Positions 46,793 through 57,163 of a DNA stretch of 64,000 bases are shown piece after piece. The translations under genes and the position numbers were made by a program. Source of the DNA: Puccinia triticina (lineage: Eukaryota; Basidiomycota; Pucciniomycetes; Pucciniales; Pucciniaceae). The stretch spans positions 5,518,001 to 5,582,000 of the forward strand of contig NC_070562.1 of assembly GCF_026914185.1 (NCBI RefSeq). Reading direction: 5' to 3'. Under the pieces are notes generated by a model that worked only from the letters and a program-made list of their open reading frames with translations, did not search any database and was not told where the DNA came from. Positions within the stretch are counted from its first letter, which is position 1, and each line of letters begins with the position of its first letter.

Positions 46793-47156
46793 GAGCATCC
46801 GCATCGGTGCGGGTGTAACTCGAGGAGTAACAGATCTGCTTACTCCCGGATTAGCGCTAATCCCGGCCGGCAGCCGCATCGGTGCGGGATAAAAAGCTGT
46901 GTAAGTATGTGGTATGCACCTACAGCTTATGTAAGCTGTGTTTGGTGCATACTTTTGGGTGGGGAGGAGTGTCTGCATGCATGTGAATATGCATGCAGCG
47001 CTTACTCCCAGGATTAGCGAGGAGTAACTTTACTCCCGCTTACTCCAAATCGTACTCCCGGGAGGAGTTTAGTCCGATTAAATCGGACCCGATGCGGTTG
47101 CCGAGGAGGATTAGTTACGCTAATCCTCCCTTAATCCGCAACCGATGCGGATGCTC
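46793..47156. mobile_element. Harbinger-type MITE (TAA duplication)
   Basis: Ends gagcatccgcatcggt...accgatgcggatgctc with taa on both sides (46790-46792, 47157-47159). Internal sequence repeats tactcc(c)gg and gattagcg motifs. No ORF. Confidence 0.8.
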
Positions 47157-47993
47157 TAAGTAGGCGTCCGTGAGGTGGCCCCTCCGAATTTCACGCGCGA
47201 CATCAGCGCATTCTGCAGTCCAAGCTTATAGGGTGGGGCCCTCGATCCCCACCTTTTCCACTCGGAAACCGTTGGGAAGCTCATCTGGGCGTGGTCAGCC
47301 ATCGATTGACTGCTGAGAGCATCCGATATGAAGCAAGAAGCTGGAATAACCAGAATCATGCCCTGTCGACTCCAAAGCAATTAACACCTGCACCGGCTAA
47401 TGTGTAACCGGCGTATCCAGCATGAGAGCATCGACAGGCTGTTGGTGTCCAGCCGGTGCCGGGTGGGGGGGCGGAGGCCCGGGAACATGTTATCGGCCCT
47501 TGATCACGCGTGCCGGGTTCCGTCTCGCAATCGGCCAGTCAAGTGCAAGGGCAAGTCGCTGCGGGCTACGGAACCGGTTGCCATCAGCGCCGGTTGGCGG
47601 GCACCCCACCTGCTGACAAACAGGGCGCTTGCCCGCCTGGCAGGGCGAAGTCGGCCGCCGAGCTGGGCGCGCTTCTGCGCCGGCGGCCCCTGCCGGGTAC
47701 CGTGAGAATACCACTGCAGTGTCTCGACAGCTGATCCTAGCTGATCCAGCTCTGTTGAGTCCACCAGCAGGCAGGCTCTCAGGAGATGACCGACCTCCCA
47801 CACAGCCACAGGGACACGTCAGACCAGGCGCACTGCCCCGCAGCCTGCTCGGCCGGGCCTACCTTGGCCGCACTGCAGACCATAAAGAGACTGCTCCATC
47901 TCGCCGCCGCACGGCCCAGGAAGCTTCCCCATCCACAGACACACACACCACCGCATCCTCGCTCGCGAAATACTTAGAGCTGCCCGACCACCG
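47157..47993. other. Upstream region of the modular secreted-protein gene
   Basis: GC-rich, with open frames on both strands that lack motifs. A clear TATA box was not seen before 47994. Confidence 0.3.
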
Positions 47994-50510
47994 ATGCTTT
48001 CCCGCGCAGCTTTCCTCCCCCTCCTTTGTCTCCTGCTTGCAGCCCGGCTGCGCGCCGATCAGCCGCTCGGAGGCTGCAGCACGGTCACGCCCGGCAGAGA
48101 GCTCGACTGTCTCCAGGCGAACAACGGTGAGCCCACAGGCAACCCGCTTCGGCCTCAACCCCCAGCTCACACATAACCGCCGATCTCTGACTTGTTTGCC
48201 TCCACACGCCCCGGCTAGATCCGTTGTTCAACACCTGCAAGGTTTGCAAGAAAGAGGATGTGCTCCATTGCATCAATGCGCGCAGTGGGTTGCTCGCTTG
48301 CCATCACGCCGCGGCTTGTAAACTAACAAACTATCGATCTTTCGGTCCACAGGCGCAGCCAAGTGCAATTACCCAGCGCTGTTTGGTAGCTCCTGCGCGA
48401 CAGTCGCGCCCGGCACAAATCTCGCCTGCCTCAAGTCTAGAAAAGGTGCGCCACCTTCCGCTTCACATTCGCTTCGTCATCATCTCCAACCAATCTGCTG
48501 ATTTCATTTCCTCTGCGCACCGGCTAGATCCGCTATTCGACACGTGCAAGGTCTGCAAGCAGGACGACGTCGTCGATTGCATCAACACGCGAAGTGAGTT
48601 GCCCGTTTTCCACCGCGCCACTGGCTATAAACTCACAACGAAAACCATCCACAGGCGCAGCCAAGTGCAATTACCCAGCTCCACTTGGTAGCTCCTGCGC
48701 GACAGTCGCGCCCGGCACAAATCTCGCCTGCCTCGAGTCTAGAAAAGGTGCGCCACCTTCCGGTCCAGATTCGCCTTGGCATCAAGTCCAACAACACTGC
48801 TGATTACTCCATTCCCTTTGCACATCGGCCAGATCCTTTGTTTGACACGTGCAAGGTCTGCAAGCAGGACGACGTCGTCGATTGCATCAACACGCGAAGT
48901 GAGTTGCCCGTTTTCCATCACGCCGCTGGTGATAAGCTCACAACGAAAACCATCCACAGGCGCAGCCAACTGCAATTACCCAGCTCCACTTGGTAGCTCC
49001 TGCGCGACAGTCGCGCCCGGCACAAATCTCGCCTGCCTCAAGTCTAGAAAAGGTGCGCCACCTTCCGCTTTACATTCGCTTCGTCATCAAATCCAACTAA
49101 TCTGCTGATTTCATTTCCTCTGCGCACCGGCTAGATCCGTTGTTCGACACGTGCAAGGTCTGCAAGCAAGACGACGTCGTCGATTGCATCAACACGCGAA
49201 GTGAGTTGCTCGTTTGCCATCACGCCGCTGGTTATGAACTCACAACGAAAACCATCCACAGGCGCAACCAAGTGCTATTACCCAGCTCCACTTGGTAGCT
49301 CGTGCGCGACAGTCACGCCCGGCACAAATCTCGCCTGCCTCAAGTCTAGAAAAGGTGCGCCACCTTCCGCTTCACATTCGCTTCGTCATCATCTCCAACC
49401 AATCTGCTGATTTCATTTCCTCTGCGCACCGGCTAGATCCGCTATTCGACACGTGCAAGGTCTGCAAGCAGGACGACGTCGTCGATTGCATCAACACGCG
49501 AAGTGAGTTGCCCGTTTTCCACCGCGCCACTGGCTATAAACTCACAACGAAAACCATCCACAGGCGCAGCCAAGTGCAATTACCCAGCTCCACTTGGTAG
49601 CTCCTGCGCGACAGTCGCGCCCGGCACAAATCTCGCCTGCCTCGAGTCTAGAAAAGGTGCGCCACCTTCCGGTCCAGATTCGCCTTGGCATCAAGTCCAA
49701 CAACACTGCTGATTACTCCATTCCCTTTGCACATCGGCCAGATCCTTTGTTTGACACGTGCAAGGTCTGCAAGCAGGACGACGTCGTCGATTGCATCAAC
49801 ACGCGAAGTGAGTTGCCCGTTTTCCATCACGCCGCTGGTGATAAGCTCACAACGAAAACCATCCACAGGCGCAGCCAAGTGCAATTACCCAGCTCCACTT
49901 GGTAGCTCCTGCGCGACAGTCGCGCCCGGCACAAATCTCGCCTGCCTCAAGTCTAGAAAAGGTGCGCCACCTTCCGCTTCACATTCGCTTCGTCATCATC
50001 TCCAACCAATCTGCTGATTTCATTTCCTCTGCGCACCGGCTAGATCCGCTATTCGACACGTGCAAGGTCTGCAAGCAGGACGACGTCGTCGATTGCATCA
50101 ACACGCGAAGTGAGTTGCCCGTTTTCCACCGCGCCACTGGCTATAAACTCACAACGAAAACCATCCACAGGCGCAGCCAAGTGCAATTACCCAGCTCCAC
50201 TTGGTAGCTCCTGCGCGACAGTCGCGCCCGGCACAAATCTCGCCTGCCTCGAGTCTAGAAAAGGTGCGCCACCTTCCGCTTCACATTCGCTTCGTCATCA
50301 ATTCCAACTAAGCTGCTGATTTCATTTCCTCTGCGCACCGGCTAGATCCGCTATTCGACACGTGCAAGGTCTGCAAGCAAGACGACGTCGTCGATTGCAT
50401 ATATACGCGAAGTGAGTTGCTTATTTGCCATCACACCGCGGGCCCTAACCTCAAAGCACAAACCGTTGATTCTTTGATGCACAGGTGCAGCCAAGTGCAA
50501 ATACCCATAA
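47994..50510 (+). CDS. Secreted modular cysteine-rich protein, 17 exons
   Basis: Exon 1 (47994-48126) encodes a signal peptide (MLSRAAFLPLLCLLLAA) and a partial module. Even exons are 66 nt each, starting at 48219, 48528, 48833, 49135, 49437, 49742, 50044 and 50346. Odd exons are 93 nt each, starting at 48353, 48655, 48960, 49262, 49564, 49869 and 50171. The last exon is 50485-50510 with TAA. All introns are phase 1 and 61-92 nt long, so each exon pair is symmetric. The sum is 1338 nt (445 residues). Each 53-residue module has six cysteines spaced C-x9-C-x10-C-x11-C-x2-C-x7-C, with CKVCK as a landmark. No known family recognised. A secreted, repeat-built Cys-rich protein suggests an effector or wall protein. 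Exon 2's donor GTGGGT is the weakest junction. Confidence 0.85.
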
Positions 50511-51073
50511 TGGAAGGCGTGGAGGGTCACCCGGACCAAGCTGTGGCAACCACCAGCTACACCATAAACCAGCGAGGACTTCAGCCAACCCATCTACGTC
50601 ATGGACACCTCGAAGTGCCTGTCGCGCTTTTGAATCGCAGTTTGCTTGTTTTTCTATTTACTGCTTGTATGACTGTTATTTCATGGCCCCCATCAAAATG
50701 GGGCTGCTCTAATCTGTCTGTAAGCTTCATGACCCATACCCGCACACTGAGAGCAAATCAAGCCGCTGTTTCGTAGAAACAACACTTCATTTTAGAGCTG
50801 GTAGTGGTAAGGACTAGTCCATGCTGGTTATGTGTGAGCACCAAATAACAGCTTGAATGTGCTTGAACCCCTCCCTCTCTCCCGCCTTGCGTGGAGTGGG
50901 GAGCGCCTGCTGACCGTCAAGTCAGACGCGCGTCGCACTCATAAGTTTGCGATCAAAATTCTGCGCTGAAATGTGGAGTGGTCTCCTCACTCCGCTCGGT
51001 TCGGCCTCCTCTGTCATCTCCGTTCGACCTTGGCATGAATCACCTCACTTGAGCCTCCTCAACACTCGACCCC
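50511..51073. other. 3' flank of the modular gene
   Basis: No further module after the stop. Open frames show no motifs. Confidence 0.4.
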
Positions 51074-51234
51074 CTAGCTTAACACAAGCCCCTCGTTTCA
51101 GAGGGAGGCGGGTGAAACACCGCCGGGCGCCTCTCGCGGAGCGAGCCTCTCCTCTTCCAGAGGCTCGCTTCGCGAGGCGCCCCCGGCGCGCCGGTCCTTC
51201 GGCCCCTGGAACGAGGGGATTGTGTTAGGCTAGC
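51074..51234. repeat. Large composite hairpin of the CTTAACACAAG family
   Basis: Outer arms ctagcttaacacaagcccct and agggg(a)ttgtgttaggctag; inner palindrome gaggctcgcttcgcgaggcgcc facing ggcgcctctcgcggagcgagcctc. This is the most extensive stem of the family in the window. Confidence 0.65.
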
Positions 51235-51899
51235 TCGACCCCGGCGTTCGTCCGAATATGCACTATGTATGCTCCCAGCTCGGCCACAGGACCGCGTCGG
51301 ACCTGCATGTCACATGCAAACTGCACCCAACTGGGGGACTTCCGGTCACAAATGTGACCTGTCTTTCGGCAGAGAAAGCGTAAGTTTTTGCAGGGAAATC
51401 AAGCCCCCAAGGCTCCAAGCTGGATCTCCATGGTCCCCAGATTTGTTTGACATGCCAAAATGGTTTAGGTCACTCTGGAGAAGACTCTTTGGGTCGCCTC
51501 GTGTTTTAAGTCGCCTTGGCACCCGCTGACCTCTTGAGCAGTTTCCCAGTCGCTCCGGCGCCGACTGGTCCCCTTTTTGGGGTCGGTTTCGATGCGAAAA
51601 CCTTGACTCCCGGCTCGGACGTCAAGCACATGCAAAAGGGAAGGCCGTTTGAGCAAGCTCTGAAACTCGTGGCATGCTGTTCGCAAGAGGGGCATCCGGC
51701 GTCGTTCCTCAAAATCCAGCACAATGCTGTGTGAGTTATCAACTGTTTCCGCACTTGAATTCGGACAGATAGCAGATTATAAGAAGCCACCTCTGCGCAG
51801 ATTTGATTTGGCACACAAACTCAGTCCCAGCCTCCAGAAAGTCCTGACATCCACATCTAAAAATTGTAAACTACATAAATCAGTGAAGAGTTAAACGAT
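51235..51899. other. Region upstream of the single-module paralogue
   Basis: Open frames on both strands around 51465-51814, without motifs. No gene called. Confidence 0.3.
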
Positions 51900-52626
51900 A
51901 TGACGTCCCGCCTAGTTTTCCTTTCCCTTCTTTGCCTCCTATTTTCAACCCAGCTGCGAGCCGATCAACCAGTTGGTGGTTGCAATACAGTTACGCCCGG
52001 TAAAGACAACGATGCATCTATTACGCTACGGTTAGCGTGTAATACCCTAATTTAGCGGTTTTTTAGCGCCGCTACGCTAAACTAAATTGTAGCGGGCGGA
52101 CTATTACAATTACAGCTAACTCAGATTGGGCAAAAAAGTGCAATTTTCGCTACAAATTACAGCTAATTTAGCGTAGCGAGCCGCTAATTAGCTGTAATTT
52201 AGCTGTAATTTAGCGTTAGCGGTTTTTAGCGGGTTGGTATTACGCTAAAAATTACAGCCCCAGATTATTAGCGACAAGCGCTACAATTTAGTTTTAGCGG
52301 CGCTAATTACATTTAGCGTAATAGATGCATCGTTGGTAAAGAGCTTGACTGCCTCGAGGCTAATAAAGGTGAGCTAATGTCCGATTCAGATAAGACTCGC
52401 TTCGGCATCAATCCCAACAAACAGCTGATCTCCCAATTCATTCCCTTTGCACACCGGCCAGATCCATTGTACAACACGTGCAAGGATTGCAAGAAAGAGC
52501 ATGTACTCAATTGCATAAATAAGAAATGTAAGTTGTTTGTTTGCCAGCATTAAACCACTGATCATAAACTAAAAACGAACACCATTGATCTTTCGATACA
52601 CAGCCGCCGACAAGTGCAAATACTGA
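51900..52626 (+). pseudogene. Single-module paralogue of the modular secreted protein, disrupted
   Basis: Exon 1 starts at 51900 with a signal-peptide-like segment (LVFLSLLCLLFSTQL) and runs to 52006. There a 329-bp element (52007-52335) interrupts it, and the exon resumes after the duplicated target to 52368. Exon 2 (52462-52527, 66 nt) has the CKDCKKEH block, and exon 3 (52604-52626) ends with TGA. Exon sizes, phase-1 introns and cysteine order match one module of the gene at 47994. The insert puts stop codons in frame about 17 codons in, so no full protein can be made from this allele. It probably resembles the ancestral single-module gene. Confidence 0.8.
52007..52335. mobile_element. hAT-like MITE inserted in a coding exon
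   Basis: Inverted ends caacgatgcatctattacgc...gcgtaatagatgcatcgttg, flanked by a 7-bp direct repeat gtaaaga (52000-52006, 52336-52342). The interior consists of repeated gctaattt(a)gcg motifs. hAT elements usually give 8-bp duplications, so assignment to hAT is tentative. Confidence 0.85.
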
Positions 52627-53869
52627 TGGGTGGAGGGGTCTCCCGGCCCAACCCTGTAGATCATCGACATCAGCTACACCGTAAACCAGCTAGTGAACCC
52701 ATCTATCATAGACCCACAAAAATTGCTGTCGTGCTTCACTTGCGAATCAACCTCTTTTTTTGTCTCTATTCAGACTCACAGTATTTTTTTCCCCTCTCTA
52801 CACTGTTTCTCAGCTATCTGCTGTTCCCTTGGACTCTCATGTTGTAGCCCCTATAGAAACTGAGCTGCACGCTATTCAATCCATGACACATACATTCTCC
52901 CTTTGTGAAACAATTTACGACCAAGTCCAACTGCCGTTTTGTTGGAGAAACACGTCTTTTTCAAGTTGGTGAGACCTTGCCCGTGTCAGTCATTTGTGAC
53001 CACGCACTGACAGCTGGGGCCTGCCTGAAAGATTCATCCCGGCAAAAAGCCATTCTTCCGGGTCATCATCGCGTGCTTGCCCGTGTCCGTTGCAAAACCA
53101 GGATTTGTTGGCGGAAGATACCAAAGTTTTTGTTTCAGTGATTGTCTCTGACACTTCTTAGCAGGGTGGACAAGCGTCCCCCGGCCTGTTTGACAGGTAT
53201 TTCAGGTTGGAATATTTCCAAGAAAGCTTGTTGATTTCGCCTGAGTTATTGCTACTCGGCAAGGATTAAGTGTTGTTGATGTCGCGCATATTATTGTTAC
53301 TGCGATGTGGCTCTTTCTATCAATGCCCTAATCTTTTTTCAGCATCCCCCAGAAAAGTGCTACTGTTTTGTTGGTCAAATCCTCCCGGGAACTGAAATCT
53401 TACATCTTTTTTTCGTCTCCAGCTGACATGCACGTTTCATATTCACAATGCTGCGTGTTTGTTCGACGTCTCAGACTGTTTAGTCTATTTGAATTATGAG
53501 TCCCAACAAGTTATTTCGTCAACACAACACTCGAGTCTCCACTCTGTCATGCTGTGGAAGCCGCGTGTTGATGATGATGAGATATTTGTCAGCAGTTTTC
53601 CGCAGAACTATGCTGCGCTAACGCTAAGGTCAGCGAAGCTGATGCACCACTGCTTGCTGTCACCGTCTTTTTATAGGTCTTCTGAATGGTTAAACCTGGT
53701 CCTCCGGTGGATATGAATTTTTGATTTCATGAGTAACAAGAAGATTTTAGAGGAAACCAACATTACACAAAGTTGTGACTAGCAAAAAGCAAAGTCGAGA
53801 CTGATTTTCTTGCTCATGTATCGAAGACCCATCTTTTCAAGCGATATGATGGTAATTTGCTTCTTCGGG
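52627..53869. other. Intergenic, no gene recognised
   Basis: Scattered plus-strand frames (52614-52847, 52905-53141, 53459-53716) show no signal peptide, domain or splice-linked continuation. Confidence 0.3.
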
Positions 53870-54442
53870 TCATCCATATATGTCTTGTCTTGTTTTGTGC
53901 TGGTAGGAGTCAGAGGCCATCCAACTGATCGGTTCACGCAAGCTTTCAAATGAAACGGGCGGTTCATCTCCTAGGCCTTGCGCAAGCAAAAACGTCATGG
54001 GTAAGAGGTGTTTGAGAAGTGATCAGAAAATTCAAACGCAGTTTAACTTACCCGATCGAATGTGATTGAAGGTCGAAATAATCTCTTGGGCGAAAGCTTT
54101 CGCGTCAAGACGGTTGTCACCTTCAGCCACGTAAGCAACGAGCGTGTTGACCTCCACGGAGGCAGTATCGGAAGCCGATGAAGTGAGAGCTGCGAGCAGT
54201 CTGGCGGCCAAACCGCCGGCACAAAAGATCGGCAAGCCCGGGGTATCTTGCGGTAAAAAACTGGCGTATCTCTTCCGGATGATTTGGCGGAGTGCGGTCG
54301 GCGAATCCGGCTGGCTTGTAGCTCGGATGTAATGGAAGAACGCCGATGGATGTTGGAGGTGGGCATCCGAGCGTGCGGCCGCATCGACCGAAACTAGCAC
54401 AAGGACTGAAGCAAACCCGGCCGTTGAGATCCAGTTCTTCAT
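53870..54442 (-). CDS. Predicted secreted protein (163 residues)
   Basis: Exon 1 is 54442-54052, and exon 2 is 53970-53870 after an intron with donor GTAAGT and acceptor cctag, phase 1, ending in TGA. It starts MKNWISTAGFASVLVLVSV, a convincing signal peptide. The mature part is helical (ALRQIIRKRYASFL, AKAFAQEIISTFNHI) with one central cysteine. No family recognised. The second exon is less certain; reading through the donor gives a stop after a few codons. It lies in tandem with the next gene, only 111 bp away. Confidence 0.6.
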
Positions 54443-54553
54443 TCTTGAAACATGCGATTCTTTTCGTGCCTTTTAACATACAGAAGGGGAACTGATTAAC
54501 GTCTGTCAAACTGAATCAATTCATCAACAACCGTCAAATGGGACAAAGATGCT

Positions 54554-54892
54554 TTAATTGCTTTTCTGTTTCGTCTCGCGTACCTTGATTACTGGTGACC
54601 GTTGCTGGACAAACGTATAGAGCTTGTCTCGACTCTGATAGACTTGAATCGGAGTGGTTATTTGGTGGCGCGTGTCTGGAGACTGGGGAAGGGCAGACGT
54701 ATGATCGATCGCGCCAATGACCGGAATGTGGTCTTGAGGATCGAGGATGCCGACCTTCTCGACCGGGCCGAGGTGAGTGCTGTGTATCATTAAGTCCATC
54801 GCCAACTGTGGCACATTGGCGAGGGAGACCACCGGCTGTGAAGGCAAAAGCAGAGAGAACACAAAGGCAATCAGTATGGGAAATATTTTCAT
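54554..54892 (-). CDS. Predicted small secreted protein (112 residues)
   Basis: Starts at 54892 (MKIFPILIAFVFSLLLPSQ), a strong signal peptide. The open frame extends upstream to 55261, but placing the start here puts the hydrophobic segment at the N-terminus. The mature part is short, rich in His/Asp/Pro (VGILDPQDHIPVIGAIDHT) and has no cysteine. Unknown family. A splice donor AAGGTACGC near the end could extend it, not resolved. Confidence 0.55.
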   Translation of the reverse strand: MKIFPILIAFVFSLLLPSQPVVSLANVPQLAMDLMIHSTHLGPVEKVGILDPQDHIPVIGAIDHTSALPQSPDTRHQITTPIQVYQSRDKLYTFVQQRSPVIKVRETKQKSN

Positions 54893-55637
54893 AGTCTTCA
54901 GATTCTTCCAATGTGCTCGGGTAGAAAGATAAAATGGACGCACCAGGACCAAGATCGATCCTTTGAATATGCTCTGGTCCAAGTTGGGCGAGCTGGGGAT
55001 GAAATACTGCCTACTTTCCGGAACCATCTCTTCTCGTGAGGATATCCACTGGACTAATAACTGCGAAAGTTGCGTCTTGGAGCCTTCAAGCCTTGGATGC
55101 TGATATGTATTCCTCGTGTCGAACCGAGCCTGTTGGACTCTGTGCTGCTCTGTGACATCCGACGCCGCTCGTCTGTTCGGGGGTCTCCAGCTGTGTAATC
55201 TCCCCGTCTGTGGAGCCCCTCGCCGGTCTCCTTTTCCGAATACCACTCGCATGCCAAGCATAGATTAGCAGAAAACAGACAATGGAATTAAGCGTGCCAT
55301 GGAAGGGCCAACGAGTGATATCACCTTCCATTCAGTTTAGAGGGTATGGTTTGGAATAATGCCATTGGTGCGTTCAAATATTGGGGAAAAGGGGGAAACA
55401 ACTGGTCCATTTGATTTTACAGTCCTCGAACTTACAAAGACGATCCGGTGGAGTACATAAATACAAGTTCCTCTACAGCCTAAAAGTTATAAACATAGAT
55501 TAAATGGGAATAACAAACTGAGCTTGAAGAAAGGTGAATTGGGAACAGCGAATCTTGGGGGTTTCTACGCGGAGGGTAGGCAGATGAAGAGAGCCGACGG
55601 ACGAGAGAAGATAGGGATGACAAAATGATAATTTTGT

Positions 55638-57033
55638 TTAATCTTCAGGTAGAACATATTCGGGATGGCTTTCTTCAATGTGCCGGTAATAGTATGCGTT
55701 TTTTGACTGGTAGTCCTTCCTGCACCCAGCTACCGGACACAGAACTAACATAGTATAACGTGATCAAGTGTATTGGGGATCGAAACCGCAATCAGCAAAA
55801 GATAAAATATTCTTCGAGTTGTTCACAAAGTTGAACACTTACCCCTTGGACCAACCACTGCCACACGATTGGTCCTGGCGCTCCTCGATTGTGCTTCGGG
55901 TTCGTCGGGATTGGGTGTGGAAAGGCTTCCATGAACTTCATCACAATGTCTCGACATGCCTTGTTTGTTGACAAACTCTTTGTCGCAGTTTTCATGTGGG
56001 CAAGGAACTTGAAATATAAGGTTAATGAGAGATCGAGATCCATTAGTTCACAAGGACAGGAATCAACAAGTGGCTGGTGGGACTCACTTTTAGGTGGCCG
56101 TAGGTTTTCCGCTAGGTGTTTCCGTCCATGTCTAGTGAGGTTGTCCTGGCGGCGGGGATCAAAGCCTCTGCCGCAACCTTTGAACCGGCAGATACCAGAA
56201 ACCCGGTCGAGAAATGACAGGGGATCGTCAGCCGTCGGGGTCGCCTGAGGCGCTGTCGTCATCATTTCTTCTGATTCCAATTGTTGGATTCTGGGGGAAA
56301 TATTGACATCTGCGAGCTGGGGCGGCTGGCCGCCTTCAGCTCCATTGGAGCCCGATTGGTCCATCCGAAAAAAAGCATTTGGATCAGCCGGATGCTGCTG
56401 CTCGGCGTCAGTATGAGCTGTGAGGACATAAATGATACCAAAATATTAGTCACAGTACAGAGTGAAAATGCATCATGTGGACTCACTGTATGAATGATTG
56501 GCCGGAGACCCCAAAGAAGCATTTTCCCGGTGTGGGATGGTCGGAGGAAGGGCGACGTTGGTGGAGAAAACCTGTTCAGGCGGAACATAGTGGCATCGAA
56601 TGAAGTGCTCGCATAGCAGTTCGTTGTTGGGGAGGCCGAGTTGCAGAGCTATGTTCAATGGACAACACCGGCCGGTCACTCCTTGGGAGCACAGGTCCCC
56701 ATCGAGAATCGGCACATCGAGCGCGGCCGTGAGGGCCGAGACGTCCAGAAAACTATGGTAAGTCATGAAATGCTCATGAAGCACATCATTGAACGGCAGG
56801 CCGATTTGTGTCGCGATGACCAAAGGACACCAACGGCCGGTGATCACATGGGGACAAGCACCATGACTTGGAACCGCCAGAGAAATTGCGATCTCGTCCA
56901 CGAAGAAGACTTCTTCATTCGGAATATGATGATAGCACATGTAATGTGCGTCGATCACTTTGTTACGGGGTAGACCAAGGTGGAGAGCGATAACGAGAGG
57001 GCACCAACGGCCGGCCGCTACTTCGGGACACAT
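55638..57033 (-). CDS. C2H2 zinc-finger protein with three extra CCHH repeats
   Basis: Four exons: 57033-56487, 56417-56088, 56007-55843 and 55744-55638 (1149 nt, 382 residues), all introns phase 1. Residues 2-35, 60-93 and 115-148 are three copies of C-x8-C-x18-H-x4-H containing GRWCPLVIA.QIGLP-like cores. Residues 259-283 (CRFKGCGRGFDP...), 295-318 (CPHENCDKEFVNKQGMSRH) and 350-374 (CPVAGCRKDYQSK) are classical C2H2 fingers, each near or across an exon start. The last finger is only reached with the 56087-56008 intron removed. A nuclear DNA-binding regulator is likely. The N-terminal repeats may bind zinc or protein and are not a family I know. A TATA box lies about 125 bp upstream. Confidence 0.85.
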
Positions 57034-57155
57034 GTTGTTGATTTGAATGATGCTTGGGGGCGAGAGAAAGTGTGGAGAGGAGGGTGGGGGTGACGGTTGG
57101 ATCTTGGGCGTTGGCTGACTTCAGTGAAGAATTGTGTATCTTGTATATTGTGTAT

Positions 57156-57163
57156 CTTTTATA
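57156..57163 (-). promoter_or_regulatory. TATA box of the zinc-finger gene
   Basis: tataaaag on the minus strand, about 125 bp upstream of the ATG at 57033. Confidence 0.5.

Noticed and set aside
54893..55261. Longer start for the 112-residue secreted protein
   Set aside because: It would bury the signal-peptide-like segment about 123 residues into a basic, low-complexity region.
55792..56087. Reading straight through the zinc-finger gene's exon 2 without an intron
   Set aside because: A GTGAGT donor and a pyrimidine-rich acceptor bound 56087-56008. Removing this segment restores a canonical C2H2 finger and keeps phase with the last exon.
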